NCBI GenBank assembly: GCA_003641345.1
Contig: QNAD01000053.1
Span: 1-9,408, forward strand
From: Candidatus Zixiibacteriota bacterium
GTDB taxonomy: Bacteria; Zixibacteria; MSB-5A5; GN15; FEB-12
DNA: 9,408 nucleotides
Direction of reading: 5' to 3'
In this document: positions 6,052 to 9,408 of the stretch, piece after piece
Layout: each line of letters begins with the position of its first letter
Numbering within the stretch: position 1 is the first letter of the stretch
Notes under the pieces: model-generated
What the model was told of the DNA's origin: nothing
The model's input: the letters and a program-made list of their open reading frames with translations, nothing else
Databases searched by the model: none
Program-made: the position numbers and the translations under genes

Positions 6052-9000
6052 TATATTTTTCCTAACAGTCCCCGAAGATGTTTCAACAACTCAAGGTTTT
6101 CAAGAGATTTCATATCCAGTATAATTTGTGTTCTTTCTAAGATGGAAAATTCCATCGGACAATCGGTAGCCTGGTGCAATTTTTCAACCTCTGAACGTTT
6201 TAAACTTCTTCCTTTTTCGAAGAAAATATTTACAACTTTCTTTTTGATTGATACTTTTTCAATCTCAAGAACAGAAGCAGAGATTCTCACGGCGGCGGCA
6301 TTAAAGAGGTTTTCTGCTGAATCCGGTAGATTGCCAAACCTATCAATTACTTCATCACGCAGTTGTTCGATATCATCTAATTTTCGGGCATCCGCAATCC
6401 TCCTGTAAATATCAACTTTCTGCTGACGGATATTGATATATTCATTGCTCAGATGTGTCTCGATATCAATCTCAAGTTTTGTTTCTGGTGGTTTTTCAAC
6501 GACCTTGCCCTGCAATTCAGAAATTGCTTCATCAAGCATCCTGTTATATAAATCGAATCCAATCTCTTCAATATACCCTGATTGCTTTGTTCCTAAAATC
6601 GTACCGCTCCCTCGTATTTCTAAATCACGCATCGCTAAAGCAAACCCAGCACCCAAATCAGAATGAGCTTCAATGGCACGCATCCGCTTGACTGCATCTG
6701 CTTTCATAAGCCTAATCGGCGGCGTTAGAAGATAAGCATAAGCTCTCTGTGAAGATCGTCCAACTCTCCCTCTTATTTGATAAAGTTGAGCCAAACCAAA
6801 TCTGTCAGCACGATTAATAATAATTGTATTTGCCGATGGAATATCCAATCCTGACTCAATAATAGAAGTACACAACAGAACATCAAATCGTTTATTTAAA
6901 AAACCAAGCATTATTCCTTCAAGTGATTTTTCATGCATCTGACCATGAGCAATAGCAATCTCAACTTGAGGTAAAAGTTTTTTTAGATAATTATACATAG
7001 CATCAATCGTTTGCACACGATTATGGACAAAAAATACCTGCCCACCCCTGTCAATTTCTCTCAAAATCGAAGTAGCGATAATAGCCGGTTCAAAATCTGT
7101 AATTTCAGTAATAATAGGTAATCTATCTTTAGGCGATGAGCTGATAATACTCATATCACGCACACCCATTAATGACATATGCAGTGACCTCGGAATTGGA
7201 GTAGCTGTCATTGAGATAGTATCAACATTGCTTTTCATACTCCTGAGTTTTTCTTTGTGTCTTACACCGAATCGATGTTCTTCGTCAACTATCAATAATC
7301 CTAAATCTTTAAATACGACATCTTTAGATAACAATCGATGAGTACCGACAACCATATCAACCTTACCTACTGCCAACTCGTCTAATGTTTTCAACTGTTC
7401 TTTTCTTGTTCTGAATCTGGAAAGTAAGCCAATTTTCATTGGGAAATCTTTGAATCTCTCAGAAAAAGTTTGAAAATGTTGCTGAGCTAAAATTGTTGTT
7501 GGGACTAAAAGAGCCGCCTGTTTACTTTCTTCAATTGCTTTAAACACCGCCCGCACAGCCACCTCGGTTTTACCATAACCAACATCGCCGCACACTAAAC
7601 GATCCATCGGTTGTTCCAATTCCATATCATGTTTGACATCACCGATAGCTTTTAATTGGTCGCGTGTTTCATCGTACATGAAAGAAGCTTCTAACTGTTT
7701 TAGCCAGACAGTATCCTCACCAAATGCGTAACCGGGAGCTGTCTTTCTTTCGGCATACAATTTCAACAAATCTTCAGCCATCAACTCGACAGCTTTTTTA
7801 GTTTTCTTTTTAAGTTTCTCCCAGACAACTCCGCCTAAAGCTGTTAAAGAAGGAGCAGTATCTTTTCCTGAATATTTTGAAACTCGGTTAAATTCCTCAA
7901 TTGGTACATATAGTTTGTCATCATTGGCATATTTCAAGTGAAGGCAATCACGGTTTCGATTATCTACATTAAGAGTTTCCAAACCTAAAAAACGAGCAAT
8001 CCCATAATCGGTATGAACCACATAATCACCATAAGTAAGATTAGAATAATCAGAGATTGCCACTCCTTCTTTAAATTTTTTCTTTCTTACCTTACGATGA
8101 TAACGACTAAAAATTTCATGGTCTGTTAAAATTGCGATTTTTGCTTCCTTACAGACAAACCCGCCTTTTAAGTTCATTACGTCAACAGGAGGGTCAAAAT
8201 CAAGATTAGATTTTTCTGATATCAATTCGCTAAGACGGCTAACCTGACCTGCTGTATCTGTGGTTATTAGATATTTGATTGATTCTTTGTCAAATTCTTT
8301 GATTATATTTCCCAAAATATCAAGTCTTGACCCTAAAGATGGGTGCGGTTTGAATTTGAAATCAATAATATCTTTTCTTCCTCCTCTAAAGGGAAGATTA
8401 TCAATTTTGAACCAGCCAGAAAGTTTATTGAAAATTTTGTCTGTTGAATGATAATATTTATCAGGAGTAGAAAGATTTATAAAATGTTTGTTTAACCTTT
8501 CATAAAGAGATTCAGCTTCTTTATGGATAGCTTCTATCTCAGCTTTAATCGTACCTTCCCCTTGTAGAAACAGTATCCCTTTGGAATCAATAAAATCAAG
8601 CAATGAGCCCTGTGGCAAACCGAACATTACCGATAGCCATTCCAACCCGGGCAATTCCGGATCATTGAGATACCTGTTGCGAATATATTCAGAATCATCT
8701 TCGGGAAGATGTTCAAGATATTTTTCCAATGTTTTCTGAGTAATTGGAATTTCTCTTTTTGGAAGAATATTAATTTTATCAATTCGATTTATAGTTCGCT
8801 GTGTTGCAACTTCAAAATGCCGGATAGTCTCTATTTCATCACCAAAAAACTCAACTCTTATTGGAGCTTCTGAACCTGGAGTAAAAAAATCAATCAAGCC
8901 GCCTCGAACTGCAAAATCACCAACCTCTTCAACAACCGAAACACGCTTAAAACCTAATTTTACCAACTGACCAATAATTATTTCCAAATCATATTCTTTA

Positions 9001-9408
9001 CCTTGAATTAAATTCAATCGAGCGTTAACCATCACATCAAATGAAATTGTTGGCTCTATTAAAGCCCTTACAGGGCACACAACTACTTTCAGTCTGTTTT
9101 CCAAAATATCTGATAAAGTTGAAATTCTTTGACCAATAATTTCCCCGATTGGTGATTTAAAATCATAAGGTAAAATTTGACGAGCGGGGTAATAGCCTAC
9201 CTTGCTCTCTCCCAATAATATAGATAAATCGTCATATAAATCATGAGATGTCTCAGCGGTCGGAGATATCGCCAAAATCATCTTCCCACTATCCTCTGAA
9301 AGAGCATTTAATATAAAAGATGCCGATGAACCACTTAGCCCACAAACAGAAATATCTACTATCTTATTGCCTGTCACTGCGTTAAAAAGCCTTTGAAAAG
9401 GCTCATAA
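6051..9408 (-). CDS. mfd: Transcription-repair coupling factor Mfd, extreme N-terminus missing
   Basis: Mfd removes RNA polymerase stalled at DNA lesions and recruits UvrA for nucleotide excision repair. From the GTG at 9377 there are 1108 codons, and the frame stays open for ten more to the edge, reading YEPFQRLFNA. These match the helix that normally precedes the GLSGS motif (13-17), so the true start is outside the window. In order, counted from the GTG: UvrB-like region with LPYDFKSPIGEIIGQR (69-84) and VRGGLIDFFTPG (157-168); polymerase-interaction domain with YGDYVVHTDYGIARFLGLE (449-467); Walker A GDVGYGKTE (597-605); DEEHRFG (698-704); TATPIPR (724-730); helicase motif VI and TRG-type region GLAQLYQIRGRVGRS (861-875); GSGTILGTKQSG (923-934); and a C-terminal regulatory domain. 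E. coli Mfd has 1148 residues, so only a short piece is lost. All ATPase motifs are intact. The stop overlaps the next ATG (TAATG). Confidence 0.97.
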   Translation of the reverse strand, partial: YEPFQRLFNAVTGNKIVDISVCGLSGSSASFILNALSEDSGKMILAISPTAETSHDLYDDLSILLGESKVGYYPARQILPYDFKSPIGEIIGQRISTLSDILENRLKVVVCPVRALIEPTISFDVMVNARLNLIQGKEYDLEIIIGQLVKLGFKRVSVVEEVGDFAVRGGLIDFFTPGSEAPIRVEFFGDEIETIRHFEVATQRTINRIDKINILPKREIPITQKTLEKYLEHLPEDDSEYIRNRYLNDPELPGLEWLSVMFGLPQGSLLDFIDSKGILFLQGEGTIKAEIEAIHKEAESLYERLNKHFINLSTPDKYYHSTDKIFNKLSGWFKIDNLPFRGGRKDIIDFKFKPHPSLGSRLDILGNIIKEFDKESIKYLITTDTAGQVSRLSELISEKSNLDFDPPVDVMNLKGGFVCKEAKIAILTDHEIFSRYHRKVRKKKFKEGVAISDYSNLTYGDYVVHTDYGIARFLGLETLNVDNRNRDCLHLKYANDDKLYVPIEEFNRVSKYSGKDTAPSLTALGGVVWEKLKKKTKKAVELMAEDLLKLYAERKTAPGYAFGEDTVWLKQLEASFMYDETRDQLKAIGDVKHDMELEQPMDRLVCGDVGYGKTEVAVRAVFKAIEESKQAALLVPTTILAQQHFQTFSERFKDFPMKIGLLSRFRTRKEQLKTLDELAVGKVDMVVGTHRLLSKDVVFKDLGLLIVDEEHRFGVRHKEKLRSMKSNVDTISMTATPIPRSLHMSLMGVRDMSIISSSPKDRLPIITEITDFEPAIIATSILREIDRGGQVFFVHNRVQTIDAMYNYLKKLLPQVEIAIAHGQMHEKSLEGIMLGFLNKRFDVLLCTSIIESGLDIPSANTIIINRADRFGLAQLYQIRGRVGRSSQRAYAYLLTPPIRLMKADAVKRMRAIEAHSDLGAGFALAMRDLEIRGSGTILGTKQSGYIEEIGFDLYNRMLDEAISELQGKVVEKPPETKLEIDIETHLSNEYINIRQQKVDIYRRIADARKLDDIEQLRDEVIDRFGNLPDSAENLFNAAAVRISASVLEIEKVSIKKKVVNIFFEKGRSLKRSEVEKLHQATDCPMEFSILERTQIILDMKSLENLELLKHLRGLLGKI
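6060..6063 (-). promoter_or_regulatory. Ribosome binding site AGGA for the GNAT-like ORF, inside mfd
   Basis: On the minus strand AGGA lies eight bases before the ATG at 6051 and within the last codons of mfd. Together with the TAATG overlap it suggests that the ORF is, or was, translated. Confidence 0.45.

Noticed and set aside
9388..9403. AGCCTT/AAGGCT hairpin near the right edge that looks like a terminator stem
   Set aside because: It falls inside the in-frame upstream extension of mfd and has no U-tract on the minus strand, so it is best explained as coding sequence.

Overview
This is an AT-rich bacterial window in which every gene I can support lies on the minus strand, so it is transcribed from the right edge toward the left. 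Bacterial origin rests on a near-complete Mfd, Shine-Dalgarno motifs and polyprenyl-phosphate-dependent glycosyltransferases. The sequence does not fix the phylum. An uncultured, low-GC lineage, perhaps of the FCB group, would fit, but that is only an impression.

Right part (about 5880-9408): a nearly complete mfd (transcription-repair coupling factor) runs off the right edge with its frame still open. Its stop overlaps the start of a 42-codon ORF that looks like the first strand and helix of a GNAT acetyltransferase cut short. A 12-helix MFS transporter follows.

Middle (about 3163-4650): a FAD-dependent oxidoreductase of the geranylgeranyl reductase family stands alone, with its own sigma70-like promoter and a good ribosome binding site. 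Its arginine codons (16 of 17 AGA/AGG) differ sharply from those of the mannosyltransferase-like gene nearby (6 of 16 AGA/AGG), which suggests recent acquisition. Its second FAD motif is degenerate. A 238-base intergenic stretch with two clear inverted repeats separates it from the next genes.

Left part (1-3162): a run of envelope or exopolysaccharide genes. In transcription order these are a GtrB-like membrane glycosyltransferase, a soluble DPM1-like polyprenyl-phosphate mannose synthase, a rhamnosyltransferase-like GT2 enzyme, and the N-terminal half of a WecA/TagO/MraY-family glycosyl-1-phosphate transferase cut by the left edge. Three of the four act, by family, on polyprenyl phosphate. 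Together they suggest synthesis of a lipid-linked glycan and of polyprenyl-phosphate sugar donors. The nearby prenyl-reductase-like gene raises the speculative possibility that the lipid carrier itself is modified. No tRNA, rRNA, CRISPR array or intact mobile element was seen.
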